In this document: positions 12,771 through 23,352 of the stretch, piece after piece
Layout of the letters: each line of letters begins with the position of its first letter
Position numbering within the stretch: the first letter of the stretch is position 1
Source of the DNA: Paralithodes platypus
Taxonomy: Eukaryota; Arthropoda; Malacostraca; Decapoda; Lithodidae
Direction of reading: 5' to 3'
Assembly (NCBI GenBank): GCA_032716605.1
Contig: CM064580.1
Span: 38,141,973 to 38,205,972 of the forward strand
Length of the DNA stretch: 64,000 nt
Program-made: the position numbers and the translations under genes
Notes under the pieces: generated by a model
The model's input: only the letters and a program-made list of their open reading frames with translations
Database searches by the model: none
Told to the model about the DNA's origin: nothing

Positions 12771-13146
12771 ATCTCTGCCATACCCATAGCTTACTCCGAC
12801 TGTTCCTTTTACTTATGTATTTCCTAGATCTCAAGTGACAGCGTCTTTTCCGTGGATTGACCTCCCAATCTACCAAGATTGGAAGCCAAAGCGTCACATT
12901 TTTCCTTTGCCCCTCAACTTTCTCTTCCTAATTGCTGAGGGGCACAGGGCCCTGGGTGGGGCTTTGGTTTCCCGGGCGTTTCCGCATCCTCCTCAGCTCC
13001 CCGCCATGGAATGGCTTCGGTCACCCAGGCTTTATTGTGGTCGGCGGGGAGGGTTCTGTGGGGGCGCTCAGTTTTGGCCTTGGACTTGCTCGGGGCCTTG
13101 GGGCTGTTCGGCCAGGCAGCTTGGGGAACAACAACAACAACAACAC
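12771..13146 (+). mobile_element. SINE-3, 5'-truncated, with (AAC)n tail and 9-bp target duplication
   Basis: A 376-bp insert flanked by the direct repeat CTCTGGAAC (12762-12770 and 13147-13155) and ending in AACAACAACAAC. The same sequence, longer at its 5' side, is inserted at 46881-47448. The target is the conserved LWNSLP codons of LINE-C, whose reading resumes after the insert. No protein function is claimed for the open frames within it. Confidence 0.9.
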
Positions 13147-13345
13147 CTCTGGAACTCTCTCCCTCAATTAATCTTTCCTTCATCCTATAACTTTAACTGC
13201 TTTAAACTTCGTGTGCCCTGGCAGTTTAACTCCAACGTCCCTTGAATTAGGCTCCTTGTCACTCTTTGGTCTTTGGGGGAACACTCGTTACAGACAACCT
13301 GCCATTTGTTTCCTTCATACAGATAGAACAAAAAAGAAACTCACA
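13147..13345 (+). pseudogene. LINE-C C-terminus and 3' UTR
   Basis: LWNSLPQLIFPSSYNFNCFKLRVPWQF-NSNVP-stop (ends 13245), matching the C-termini at 21311, 34861 and 38627. The UTR follows, with a short A-rich end at about 13327-13337 just before the minisatellite. Confidence 0.85.
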
Positions 13346-15215
13346 TTACCCCAGTCATAACCACACCATCACCTTATTATCAACACAGCACCACACATTA
13401 CCAGTCATAACCATACCATCACTACATTACCTTACTATCCATACAGAATCACACATTGCCAGTCATAACCACACCATCACTACATCACCTTACTATCCAC
13501 ACAGCATCACACATTACCACAGTCATAACCACACCATCACTACATCACCTTACTTAGCCGTCCGGCTGGCTCAGTTGATAGCGTGCCTGATTCCCATCTT
13601 GAAGGTCTCGCGTTCAATCCCCGCTCAGATTGAAAAGTTTTCTGGGATACAGCCAGCGGTTACCATCTCCCTGTGAGCAAGCAGGATGGGTAATGGTCTC
13701 TGGTAGACTAAAGAAAGCCAAGCGCTTGTGAATCCTCGAAGGAGGAGATACGGGCGCTATATAAGTAACCAGAAGATTATTATTCTTATTATTATTATTA
13801 CTATCCATACAGAACCACACAGCACCACAGTCATAACCACACCATCACTACATTACCTTACTCTCCAAACAGCATCACACATTACCAGTCATAACCACAC
13901 CATCACTACATTACCTTACTATCCAAACAGCATCACACATTACCAGTCATAACCACACCATCACTACATTACCTTACTATCCAAACAGCATCACACATTA
14001 CCAGTCATAACCACACCATCACTACATTACCTTACTATCCAAACAGCATCACACATTACCAGTCATAACCACACCATCACTACATCACCTTACTATCTAC
14101 ACAGAACCACACAGCACCGCAGTCATAACCACACCATCACTACATTACCTTACTATCCAAACAGCATCACACATTACCAGTCATAACCACACCATCACTA
14201 CATCACCTTACTATCTACACAGAACCACACAGCACCGCAGTCATAACCACACCATCACTACATTACCTTACTATCCACACAGCATCACACATTACCAGTC
14301 ATAACCACACCATCACTACATCACCTTACTATCTACACAGAACCACACAGCACCACAGTCATAACCACACCATCACTACACTACCTTACTATCCACACAG
14401 CATCACACATTACCAGTCATAACCACACCATCACTACATCACCTTACTATCTACACAGAACCACACAGCACCACAGTCATAACCACACCATCACTACACT
14501 ACCTTACTATCCAAACAGCATCACACATTACCAGTCATAACCACACCATCACTACATCACCTTACTATCTACACAGAACCACACAGCTCCAGTCATAACC
14601 ACACCATCACTACATTACCTTACTATCCAAACAGCATCACACATTACCAGTCATAACCACACCATCACTACATCACCTTACTAGCTACACAGAACCACAC
14701 AGCACCACAGTCATAACCACACCATCACTACATTACCTTACTATCCAAACAGCATCACACATTACCAGTCATAACCACACCATCACTACATCACCTTACT
14801 ATCTACACAGAACCACACAGCACCGCAGTCATAACCACACCATCACTACATTACCTTACTATCCACACAGCATCACACATTACCAGTCATAACCACACCA
14901 TCACTACATCACCTTACTATCTACACAGAACCACACAGCACCACAGTCATAACCACACCATCACTACACTACCTTACTATCCACACAGCATCACACATTA
15001 CCAGTCATAACCACACCATCACTACATCACCTTACTATCTACACAGAACCACACAGCTCCAGTCATAACCACACCATCACTACATTACCTTACTATCCAA
15101 ACAGCATCACACATTACCAGTCATAACCACACCATCACTACATCACCTTACTATCTACACAGAACCACACAGCACCACAGTCATAACCACACCATCACCT
15201 TACTATCCACACAGC
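13346..15215. repeat. 59-bp minisatellite with two-unit (about 118 bp) higher-order structure
   Basis: Every unit contains AGTCATAACCACACCATCAC. Two alternating types are seen from about 14080 on: one with CAAACAGCATCACACATTAC and one with CTACACAGAACCACACAGC. Each is about 59 bp, giving a dimeric higher-order repeat of about 118 bp. For example, units run 14156-14214 and 14215-14273. A SINE interrupts the array at 13557-13800. Confidence 0.95.
13557..13800 (+). mobile_element. SINE-1, tRNA-derived, inserted in the minisatellite
   Basis: The head resembles a tRNA: GCTGGCTCAGTTGATAGCG (box A) and GGTCTCGCGTTCAATCCCC (box B; core GTTCAATCC). The body ends GCGCTATATAAGTAACCAGA followed by an (ATT)n tail at 13774-13800. 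Minisatellite sequence resumes at CTATCCA, so the insertion split a unit at its ACTTACTATCC segment. Probably transcribed by RNA polymerase III when active. Confidence 0.88.
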
Positions 15216-15500
15216 ACCACACCAACCTACAGCACAACATGCCTGTTAGTCATAAACGTCATTAACAAATACACTCACCAAACAAAAAGACATCCGAGGA
15301 AAAGTTTATCACGTCCACAACTAACACAACACACTGCACACATCACTATTTACTTGGCCAACACACACACAGCAGTATATTGGACAGATCTCCAAACACA
15401 ATACAACACACCGCATCACACACACAAACAGAAGTATATTGGACAGATCCACCCACACAATAGAACACACCACATCACACACCACAAACACACACACACA
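15216..15500. repeat. AC-rich transition with a duplicated AGTATATTGGACAGATC motif
   Basis: Beyond the minisatellite, AGTATATTGGACAGATC occurs near 15374 and again near 15432 in similar AC-rich surroundings. This looks like a diverged minisatellite of about 58 bp spacing. Confidence 0.6.
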
Positions 15501-15611
15501 ATCACAGCTGTGTGTCAGTAATGACCCCCTGGCGCTGGCTCTAACCTGTATTGTAGTAGTAGCCTCTCTTGCTCTTATATTATATTGTATGTATATATAT
15601 TTTTTTTTCTT

Positions 15612-16488
15612 TAATACATACGAGGTTGAAAGAAATGGCAATTTCTGCGTTGGAAATTTTATTATTCAAAGTTTCCAGGTCTCTGATGAGTTTTCGCTGG
15701 GTGGCAGGAAGTAGATGAATGAGATGAGCAAAATTCATGGTGGTACAGGGTTACATAAATGTACATGATGATACAGGATATACGACGCGTTTCACTGGAC
15801 AGCCAGCATTATCAAGTAAGGGTACAATGATATAAAAGGTAAACAGGAAGGGTATATATAGAGGGTGGAGGATCAGAGGAGGCGAAAATCAGGGGGCAAA
15901 AGTCTCCTATTGGTGGAGGGGTATTCTAGGAGTGCAAAAGGGGGAACCGCTTCACGCAGGCGCACTGGATGCGGGATGGTGTTGGTCGGGTGGCGGGGTC
16001 AAAGCTGATTGGATGCGTGTCGAGGGGCGTGGCCTAAGTTGTGAGGTCCGTGTGGCGCCGGCAGAAGACGAAGCTGAAGGAGGTAGCGCGGGGGGCTGCG
16101 TCAAGGGCACCGGGGGGCGAGGAGGGGCGTTAGGTCCTGTAGGGTAGTGCCTTTTGGCAGAAGGAAGGATCTGAAGGTCTAGAGTTTGGTTGTTGATGTT
16201 AGGATGTAAGGCTTGGATATATAACGCTTCGAGTATAGGTAATCTCCTTGGGTCACTTTCTTTATCGAGTATGGTGGTGTGTTTCTCTAACTCGGTGCGT
16301 GTGAGGTGGGGGTGGTGGGGGTGAGATAGTGGTCTTTGATGGCTCCAGCCTGAAGGTGAAGAGTTAATCGACGTGAAAGACGAGTCTGCGTCATGCCAAT
16401 ATAGGAATGAGGTCCACAGTCCTCATAATTACAGGTATGTTGGTAAATGACGTGATCGTCAGTCATCGGGCTCTTTATCTTGGTGGAA
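15612..16488 (-). mobile_element. Penelope-like element fragment, left arm (minus strand)
   Basis: Read on the minus strand from the centre outward, this encodes a GIY-YIG endonuclease region like the right arm. In this arm the frame passes a CCCCCACCAC repeat and its downstream part (TRTELEKHTTILDKESDPRR, LEALYIQALHPNINNQ) is in another frame. The arm then has a Pro-rich segment, a UTR, and finally the start of a second reading frame (MNFAHLIHLLPATQRKLIRD...) reaching the outer edge. That order (endonuclease end, UTR, N-terminal start) matches the partial tandem layout known for Penelope-like elements. Confidence 0.8.
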
Positions 16489-16512
16489 CCTCGTTCTCCG
16501 CAACAAACCAGC

Positions 16513-17397
16513 TTCCACCAAGATAAAGAGCCCGATGACCGACGATCACGTCATTTACCAACATACCTGTAATTATGAGGACTGTGGACCTCATTCCTAT
16601 ATTGGCATGACGCAGACTCGTCTTTTACGTCGGTTAACTCTTCACCTTCAGGCTGGAGCCATCAAAGACCACTATCTCACCCCCACCACCCCCACCACCC
16701 CCACCTCACACGCAACGAGTTAGAGAAACACACCACCATACTCGATAAAGAAAGTGACCCAAGGAGATTACCTATACTCGAAGCGTTATATATCCAAGCC
16801 TTACATCCTAACATCAACAACCAAACTCTAGACCTTCAGATCCTTCCTTCTGCCAAAAGGCACTACCCTACAGGACCTAACGCCCCTCCTCGCCCCCCGG
16901 TGCCCTTGACGCAGCCCCCCGCGCTACCTCCTTCAGCTTCGTCTTCTGCCGGCGCCACACGGACCTCACAACTTAGGCCACGCCCCTCGACACGCAGCCA
17001 ATCCGCTTTGACCCCGCCACCCGACCAACACCATCCCGCATCCAGTGCGCCTGCGTGAAGCGGTTCCCCCTTTTGCACTCCTAGAATACCCCTCCACCAA
17101 TAGGAGACTTTTGCCCCCTGATTTTCGCCTCCTCTGATCCTCCACCCTCTATTATACCCTTCCTGTTTACCTTTTATATCATTCTACCCTTACTTGATAA
17201 TGCTGGTTGTCCAGTGAAACGCGTCGTATATCCTGTATCATCATGTACATTTATGTAACCCTGTACCACCATGAATTTTGCTCATCTCATTCATCTACTT
17301 CCTGCCACCCAGCGAAAACTCATCAGAGACCTGGAAACTTTGAATAATAAAATTTCCAACGCAGAAATTGCCATTTCTTTCAACCTCGTATGTATTA
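16513..17397 (+). mobile_element. Penelope-like element fragment, right arm (plus strand)
   Basis: Same content as the left arm in mirror orientation: GIY-YIG endonuclease coding (16535 to about 16870), a Pro-rich segment up to about 17057, a UTR, then MNFAHLIHLLPATQRKLIRD from 17271 running into the arm end. The junction with flanking DNA is next to an (AT)n tract at 17411. No reverse transcriptase domain is present in either arm. Confidence 0.8.
16535..16870 (+). pseudogene. GIY-YIG endonuclease of a Penelope-like element
   Basis: Penelope-like retroelements encode RT joined to a GIY-YIG nuclease. Here I see VIYQHTCNYEDCGPHSYIGM (GIY...YIG core, with the paired Cys and His typical of the zinc-binding insert in this family), TRLLRRLTLHLQAGAIKDH (catalytic Arg region). 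After a frameshift in the CCCCCACCAC repeat near 16690 comes TTILDKESDPRRLPILEALY (the conserved Glu of the EALYI motif) and LHPNINNQ. The key residues survive but the frame is broken. The upstream RT is missing because the palindrome centre cuts the element just before the endonuclease. Confidence 0.85.
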
Positions 17398-17409
17398 CCT
17401 GGCTTTACT

Positions 17410-17412
<3 letters not shown>
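17271..17412 (+). pseudogene. N-terminal start of a Penelope-like ORF at the outer edge of the arm
   Basis: MNFAHLIHLLPATQRKLIRD then LETLNNKISNAEIAISFN, stopping soon after the palindrome edge. I interpret it as the beginning of the next element unit, consistent with the pseudo-LTR organisation of Penelope-like elements. The mirrored copy lies at about 15612-15740 on the minus strand. Confidence 0.6.
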
Positions 17413-17452
<40 letters not shown>

Positions 17453-17480
17453 TGTATATACAGTATATACCGGTATATAT
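17411..17480. repeat. (AT)n microsatellite with TACAGTATA interruptions
   Basis: Pure AT at about 17414-17450, then ACTGTATATACAGTATATAC. Confidence 0.9.
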
Positions 17481-17874
17481 ATGGAAAACGATTACCATAA
17501 CGCACAGGAACGTGGTATACTGTATACCTGACGTTTCAGCACGATCATGTATTTATTTCTAAGGCAAGAAGTAACCTTGCATACCTTAATTTCTCAACTG
17601 AAATGTTTAATAAGTTTTCAATAAATGAAACCTAAATTGGTAATGAAAATACTAAAGTCAATATATCTGATTGTTGTAAGCGAATTGAAACAAAAAGGCA
17701 TATTTAATTATATCTGACGTTACAAATGAGTAAATATTGAACGATTATAAATGGAAATATTTGAACACGAAGATTAGACGGAGCATATACTATACATACA
17801 TATTTTTTCAAGTAACTATTCAACTATTCTCTCTTTTCAAGTACCAACTCATTCAAATTCAGCTCACATCAGTT

Positions 17875-17876
<2 letters not shown>
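17481..17876. other. No recognisable feature
   Basis: AT-rich unassigned DNA. Confidence 0.5.

Positions 17877-17911
<35 letters not shown>
17877..17911. repeat. (CT)n microsatellite
   Basis: About 17 CT units. Confidence 0.95.
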
Positions 17912-17913
<2 letters not shown>

Positions 17914-18217
17914 GATATTAAATAAAAGTTAAGTCCCTCTCCCTCTTACGTACGATAGCTGCCGTAATTGACACCGGTATGTCGGCAGAATACACGGCGC
18001 TAAATTCAATAGCAGAATGCCCCTGATTACCCCAGTCTTTCCTGTGGTTGGTTGTGCCTTCACACGACGTGCCACAATAACATCAGTGGGCCAGCCAGGA
18101 TTTCTGGCGCATTTTTAGGGCTGGCAGACCGTCTGTGAATAATTCAAGCATGCTTGAAATGTATTTATAACCTCTAGGCACAATCCGGCCCACACTGACT
18201 TGTTCACAGCATATTAG

Positions 18218-18386
18218 AATTCCCTCGGACTACGGTCACAACATGCCGGCCGTTACTCATAATTCCCTCGGACTACGGTCACAACATGCCGGCCGTTACT
18301 CATAATTCCCTCGGACTACGGTCACAACATGCCGGTCGTTACTCATAATTCCCTCGGACTACGGTCACAACATGCCGGCCGTTACT
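18218..18386. repeat. 43-bp tandem repeat, four copies
   Basis: ATTCCCTCGGACTACGGTCA then CAACATGCCGGCCGTTACTC is repeated four times. Copy three has one C-to-T change (GCCGGTCGT). The near identity points to a recent expansion. It ends 16 bases before a MITE-1 copy. Confidence 0.95.
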
Positions 18387-18402
18387 ATTAACAGGCCCAT
18401 AA

Positions 18403-18763
18403 GGGGGTACTACTCGCTTGTTATGGACCCCCTTCTTCCTCATGTTTAGACCCTTTAATTTTGCAATTTTTTGACGTTCGTTCACTAGTTTGGCGATTTT
18501 GAGACCTTTCGCCCTATTACTTTGCCAATATTAAGACCTTTCGTGCCTTTAGATGTCGATTTTTTCTTGACGAGCGATAGCGAACCTGTAATTTTGTAAG
18601 GAACTGGCCTTCGGCTGGGAAATTTTTCTACCGAAAAATGTATAAAGATATCTTGAAAGGGGGTATAGGGAGTGTTTTTATAAGTTTGATGGATGTCTAA
18701 CGAGGAAACTCAAAATTAAATAAATAAATTAATAAGTAGCCCCAAAAACCAAGCAGTACCCCC
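18403..18763 (-). mobile_element. MITE-1 copy 1, complete
   Basis: 361-bp element with ends GGGGGTACTACTCGCTTG and, on the complement, GGGGGTACTGCTTGG. It is flanked by ATAA (18399-18402, probably a mutated TTAA) and TTAA (18764-18767). The core shared by the family is on the minus strand: ATTTTTCTACCGAAAAAT stem-loop, GGCCTTCGGC hairpin and GACGAGCGATAGCGA. No protein coding. Confidence 0.88.
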
Positions 18764-18767
18764 TTAA

Positions 18768-19040
18768 GACTGTATGGATCGTCCGATGGATAGTTTGAGT
18801 AAACAAAGTATATCTTCATAAACATTATATTCATTACCTTTTATAATGTCCTATACAATGCAGAATAGGTAGTAATAGCTGCTAGTGTTTGTAAAGTTGT
18901 AATACAAAGAAACTTATATGAATAATGATGAGAATAGATTGAATTGCGCAAAATAATGTTTACTTACTGTATATTTTGTAAAGTATATTTAGAACATTCC
19001 AAAGTTTACTGCATTTCAAATGATTTATATTAGGTAAATC
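18768..19040. other. No recognisable feature
   Basis: AT-rich unassigned DNA. Confidence 0.5.
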
Positions 19041-19045
19041 CACAT

Positions 19046-19250
19046 GTCCAAAAGACGATGGTGTTTTCAAAATAGTTGCAAATCTAATATTTTCTGAAAT
19101 ACCGTCTTTGTATTATAATCTACTCTGGCAGTGTGTGACTTATAATTATAGTGGATATCAGGCACTAACAGAATAAGCAATATTTTAAGTCTAATATATC
19201 TGAAAATTAGAATATTAAATTTCTTTTTAAAACACCATCGTCTTTTGGAC
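19046..19250. mobile_element. Short inverted-repeat element (Tc1/mariner-like MITE candidate)
   Basis: Perfect 22-bp inverted ends: GTCCAAAAGACGATGGTGTT+TT at 19046-19067 and its complement at 19229-19250. Outside the right end lies GTACTGTA, so the outermost end could be TACAGTAC-GTCC with a TA target, as in Tc1/mariner. The left outer bases are degenerate. The interior is AT-rich without coding. Confidence 0.75.
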
Positions 19251-19294
19251 GTACTGTACGTATCTACCTTATGCAATTGTTGTCAACTGTAATA

Positions 19295-19298
<4 letters not shown>

Positions 19299-19344
<46 letters not shown>

Positions 19345-19350
19345 TATATT
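19299..19350. repeat. (TA)n microsatellite
   Basis: About 20 TA units between two ACTGTATA/TACAGTATA segments. Confidence 0.95.
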
Positions 19351-20925
19351 GGGAAATAATTGAAAACCCGCATAAAGTAAGAACATTAATAAACTATTAC
19401 TGTGTGTAATTTGTTTTATGATCATTATTATTCATATAAATATATATATATTGCAAGTTAAAAACATACCAGCAGCTTCTACTACCTATTTTACAATAAA
19501 TTGGGTATTGTAAAAGGAAATGTTAAAACTGGTTGTTCAAATATTGTTTGTTATAACAAAGTGTTCATAGGGCGATCCATGCACCCTTACTACTTGGCTA
19601 CATAAATGTATGGGAAGCCAGCATTGCCACTTTCTGCCAGGTGGGTATCCAAATTATGCACCACCCTGTACATCAACTTGACCTACTCACTGTGGCAGAC
19701 GTATATATACAGTACATCTTATGTAAACAAATAAAAGGTCTATGCTGCAAGCAATGTACATAAATATTTGTGTAGTACTAGCTGAGTGTTTTTGCACCAT
19801 GCCGGCCCACTTGTTGCCAGACACTTTCAGGAAGTGCTAAGCTTGCCAGATATATGTATATCAGTGTTATTAGTTCATTGGTTGAGAAAGGATTTGTGGA
19901 CAAAGAAGAGATGTTTTAGAAGGTGAACATTAACAAAAAGAGGGCCACTTCTCCATGTAATTGTGCCGGCTATGTACGGTAGCGCTAATGTGTCATGTCT
20001 CGGCTGTCATTATGTTTGGCTCACTCTGTGCTGTATTAATGTCTGTCAGATGTTGCATAGTGTGGGTAAGTGTAGGAACATGTTTGTATATCTCACTCGA
20101 AATGATGAAATAAAGCTGAGATATTGCTGAAACCAATTATTGATCAAAATATACTTGGTGCCGAGACATCACTTATTTGACCGACTGTACTAGGTATGAA
20201 TATGAGGTTAATCTCATCTTCATTTCAACAACTCTTACTGCCTTGTAAATATAAAACCTTATACGAAAACGGCCCATATCATCGAGTAATGTGGGTGGTC
20301 GGCTAGTCAGCGACAAAATTAGCAACACATTGATGTATTTTCCTCGGTAGTGTGAGGAGGTAGGGAGGGTATGGTGTTTGTAATAGGGAGACATTGACCT
20401 AATATTTTCATTGGAGCTTGTTCCAATGCACTCTGTGCTATGGATATTGTGCTAGGTTGACGTATAATGAATGGAATTAGCAGGATAATAGCCATTAAGG
20501 CGTATTCTTACCTTCGCTGCACTGAATGGGTTTAAGACCAAGTGTTCAACATAAGATACAGTTTCAGTTTCACACCCTAATTGTGGGGTTCCAGGTAGTC
20601 CTATTCAGAGCTGCCTCACTTGTCAGGTTATAAAACTAGAGATCAGAGTGTCTATGTCTGATCTAATGTCTTTCTTCCATTGGTTTAGCTCTCTCCACAT
20701 TCATGGATTTGAATCTTCTCATCCAGTTTAGCTTTTTCATTCATCCATTCATGCTCAAACATCCAAGCCTGTTAGTGTGCATCTCATCACTGATACTCTT
20801 GATACCTAAGAATCTCCGCATGTCTTCACTAGATAATCCTATGTTGCAATTTGACCCCACACATCAATTTCATCACTCTTACCTTGTTAGCTTCCAGTCT
20901 ATTGATAATCTGCTTTGACAGGTCA
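19351..20925. other. No recognisable feature
   Basis: About 1.6 kb of AT-rich DNA. The short reading frames show no family motifs. I see no RNA gene or repeat structure I can support. Confidence 0.5.
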
Positions 20926-21345
20926 TTTTTCTGAAACATAGGTCATTGCACTTTCGTCATTGCCTTTCGTATCATTAATTCCCACCCACTCACCAACTTC
21001 TGCAATCTCTCTCTCTTCGCCGCAATGTTGCATCTCTCTCACTATTCTATCGCTACTACAATAATCAGTGCTTCTCAGAACTCTCCCAGTGTATACAACC
21101 TCTACATAGGGTACGTGGTACCCGTCTTGCAACACAATCCCGCCCCTACTATGTGCAACTCTCCAACCCAAGAGGGAAATGTTACTCTGTCTTTCTTCTA
21201 TTCAACAGCTGAACTCTGGAACTCTATTCCAGAATCAGTCTTTCTCTCCTCCTATGACGTAAATTGCTTCAAACTCTGTGTGCCCAGGCCTTTTGCCTCG
21301 AACGTCCCTTGATTTTATCACTATTTCAACTATGAGGGAGGCACT
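20926..21345 (+). pseudogene. LINE-C C-terminal fragment
   Basis: Carries RRNVASLSLFYRY-like and SSELSQC-like segments in decayed form (CTCTTCGCCGCAATGTTGC onward). It then reads TRLATQSRPYYVQLSNPR and ELWNSIPESVFLSSYDVNCF, ending SNVP-stop at 21312. Several frameshifts. The 3' UTR with GAGGCACTCGCTACAGGC follows to about 21400. Confidence 0.85.
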
Positions 21346-21479
21346 CGCTACAGGCAGTTCTGCCTTTTGTCTCTCCCACTCACATAGAAAAAAAGAAAAA
21401 AATAGCAACATGAAGCATCTACTTTTCCCTTCAAGGGGAGTGACCGTTTTCTCATTGTGTGAATTGGAGTTATGGTGAT

Positions 21480-22105
21480 AGCGGCAGACTCGACAGTCCC
21501 ACCACTGGCTTAAATGGTATCTCCCAAATAACAAACCTTATCCACCAACTCCATCGATTCATTGCCAAAGTTCACATTCATGAGTCGGTCATTCAACACA
21601 AGTTCACTTTTGCATACTATAAATACAAATTCTTTATTATCGGGCTTCTTCCTTGGCAGAAGTCCTTCTATTCTAGTACAGCGCTTCTTCCCATGACATG
21701 TGTACCCAGCAATGACGGATGCTACACTGAATTGAGTTGTGCCCTCCCTCTTCCTGCATACTGCACATGGATTATGCACCACTTATTTCTACATTTCCAT
21801 GCCCTAATTCACTGTTCATAACCTTAGTTTCATTTTTATTAACTCCTTTACTTGACATCCCCTCCATCCATCTTCTGAATGTGGCCTCAGCATCCTGCAC
21901 ATTAACTTTAATAAGAAATGGATCATGTGTGTATTGCAGTTCCCAAGGGAGCCCAGTTCTAAAATGTCTAGATAGAGCTTCCAGAACCATAACAAAGAGG
22001 AGCAATTTTAACACAAAGCCCTGATGGACTCCAACGTTAACTGTAAATTCCTCCCTCACTACACCTTTTACCTTCACTGCCATTTGTGAGTTCTTTTACA
22101 ACTTC
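21480..22105 (-). pseudogene. RTE-like reverse transcriptase fragment (second family)
   Basis: On the minus strand: NVGVHQGFVLKLLLFVMVLEAL (corresponds to the G-x-x-QG-x-x-LSPLLF RT motif), then TGLPWELQYTHD where a YADD box is expected but mutated to YTHD. GMSSKGVNKNETKVM follows, and in another frame VHNPCAVCRK (Cys-rich) and VDKVCYLGDTI. Clearly decayed. It differs from LINE-D; the RTE-like clade is my best guess. Confidence 0.7.
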
Positions 22106-22790
22106 ATTATTACATACACTAGCCTGAATAACCATAATTAAATCAATTATGTTGAAATTAAATTATTGATTTTATAAGTTAAATTAGCAGTGCATTGATG
22201 AACTATTAACCCGAGGAAAGCACAATTAATGTTTTTGAAAAGCCAGCGTATGCAAAAAATTGCCTTCGATTCTGACAGCATTCTTTATATTTACAATATA
22301 AAGCGTTATTTCTGCTCCATGTATGTATGTTTTACTTATATGATGAATATGTGAACAGTGAACACCAGAAAATGGGTATCTAGTGAAAAAAGTATATGTG
22401 GCGGGAGGGCCCGGGTGTATGGAGGCAGGAGAGAGAGAGAGATCAACATGCTACCTCTGCAAGGTTTCTGGAGGCACTGAGCTGTGATAGTCATCTCTCT
22501 CGCATGTGAGAGGGGGCAGGGGGTGTGAAGGACCGTTAGTCATCATATTTCATCAGAAATAAGAGGAATGACGAATATATGAGAAAAAATAGCCAATAAC
22601 TGACGAGAGGGGAAGTGGGGGGAGAAGGAGAGGGAGGGGGGACACATGTTGGAGAGAATAAATAAGTAGTAGACGGTGGATATGCAACCTAATCACATTT
22701 AAGTGCATGCGGGGCCTTTTTTTTTTTTTTTCATGTGCTTTTTTCAGTGAGGCCTATTGTATCCGCTACAGACACTTCTGTGAGGCCTAT
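22106..22790. other. No recognisable gene; short GA and poly-T runs
   Basis: Includes a short GA run (22428-22442), G/A-rich sequence (22600-22645) and a T run (22718-22731). Confidence 0.5.
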
Positions 22791-22799
22791 CCCTTTTAC

Positions 22800-23020
22800 T
22801 GGGTTAATGGCATGGTCTGATGTTTCAATGCGATTTTGAATGGCAGAATATGAAGGTTTGAACAATGGGAAATTGGTGCGGTATGATTCACTTTATGTTC
22901 AGAGATACTCGTTGATAACTGACCCTTGGTTTCGCCAATATGCATAGTTCTACAGCTATTACATTTATACAAACATACACCTTAGGATTACAAAGCATAG
23001 GGAATACGACCTATTACCCT
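22800..23020 (-). pseudogene. Second Penelope-like GIY-YIG endonuclease relic
   Basis: Minus-strand translation near 22985-22830 reads LYKCNSCRTMHIGETKGQLS then TSISEHKVNHTAPISH. This matches the Y-x-C-x-x-C...YIGET-K-QL-x-RI-x-EH pattern of GIY-YIG domains in Penelope-like elements, with the catalytic Arg replaced by Ser. It is short, frameshifted upstream and lacks RT. It belongs to a different family from the palindrome at 15612-17397. Confidence 0.65.
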
Positions 23021-23261
23021 GGACAGTTGAGAGATTGCTTTTTGTGGTTTGAAAGCTATCATTGAGATATGATGTAGATAAAACTCGGAGATTAATTTAC
23101 AAAGTTTATGTTTCAAAGTGAGTCATTGTTTGCCAAGAAAAATACAGGGGGGGGGGGGCTTGCTCACGGCTATGATATTGGGAAACGGAGAAGGCGATTC
23201 CTTAAGAGGCTTACGAATACAATATAGAGTGAAGCCGTTTGCTTTTAGAATGCTCCATGAA

Positions 23262-23298
23262 AATGGATATATATATACAGTATATATAGTTATATACA

Positions 23299-23352
<54 letters not shown>

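Larger units (their letters stand above)
15612..17397. repeat. 1.8-kb near-perfect palindrome
   Basis: Left arm 15612-16488 and right arm 16513-17397 are reverse complements with only scattered mismatches and small indels seen. They are separated by a 24-base spacer (16489-16512). The inner boundary is TGGTGGAA paired with TTCCACCA. Pairing positions sum to 33001 at the centre and 33009-33010 at the ends, so about 9 bases of net indel separate the arms. Both arms carry Penelope-like coding sequence. Confidence 0.97.

Noticed and set aside
1878..15215. A CRISPR-like appearance of regularly spaced repeats.
   Set aside because: Units are contiguous tandem repeats with no unique spacers, in a eukaryotic setting without cas genes.
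15932..16147. Gly/Trp-rich 71-residue frame, present identically in the mirrored arm at 16863-17078.
   Set aside because: It is the antisense of the Pro-rich end of the Penelope-like coding region; the duplication reflects the palindrome only.
16489..16512. The palindrome centre as a replication origin or recombination site.
   Set aside because: Nothing in the 24-base spacer supports a specific function.
21235..21534. 99-residue minus-strand frame overlapping a LINE-C end.
   Set aside because: It is antisense to the LINE-C C-terminus and UTR.
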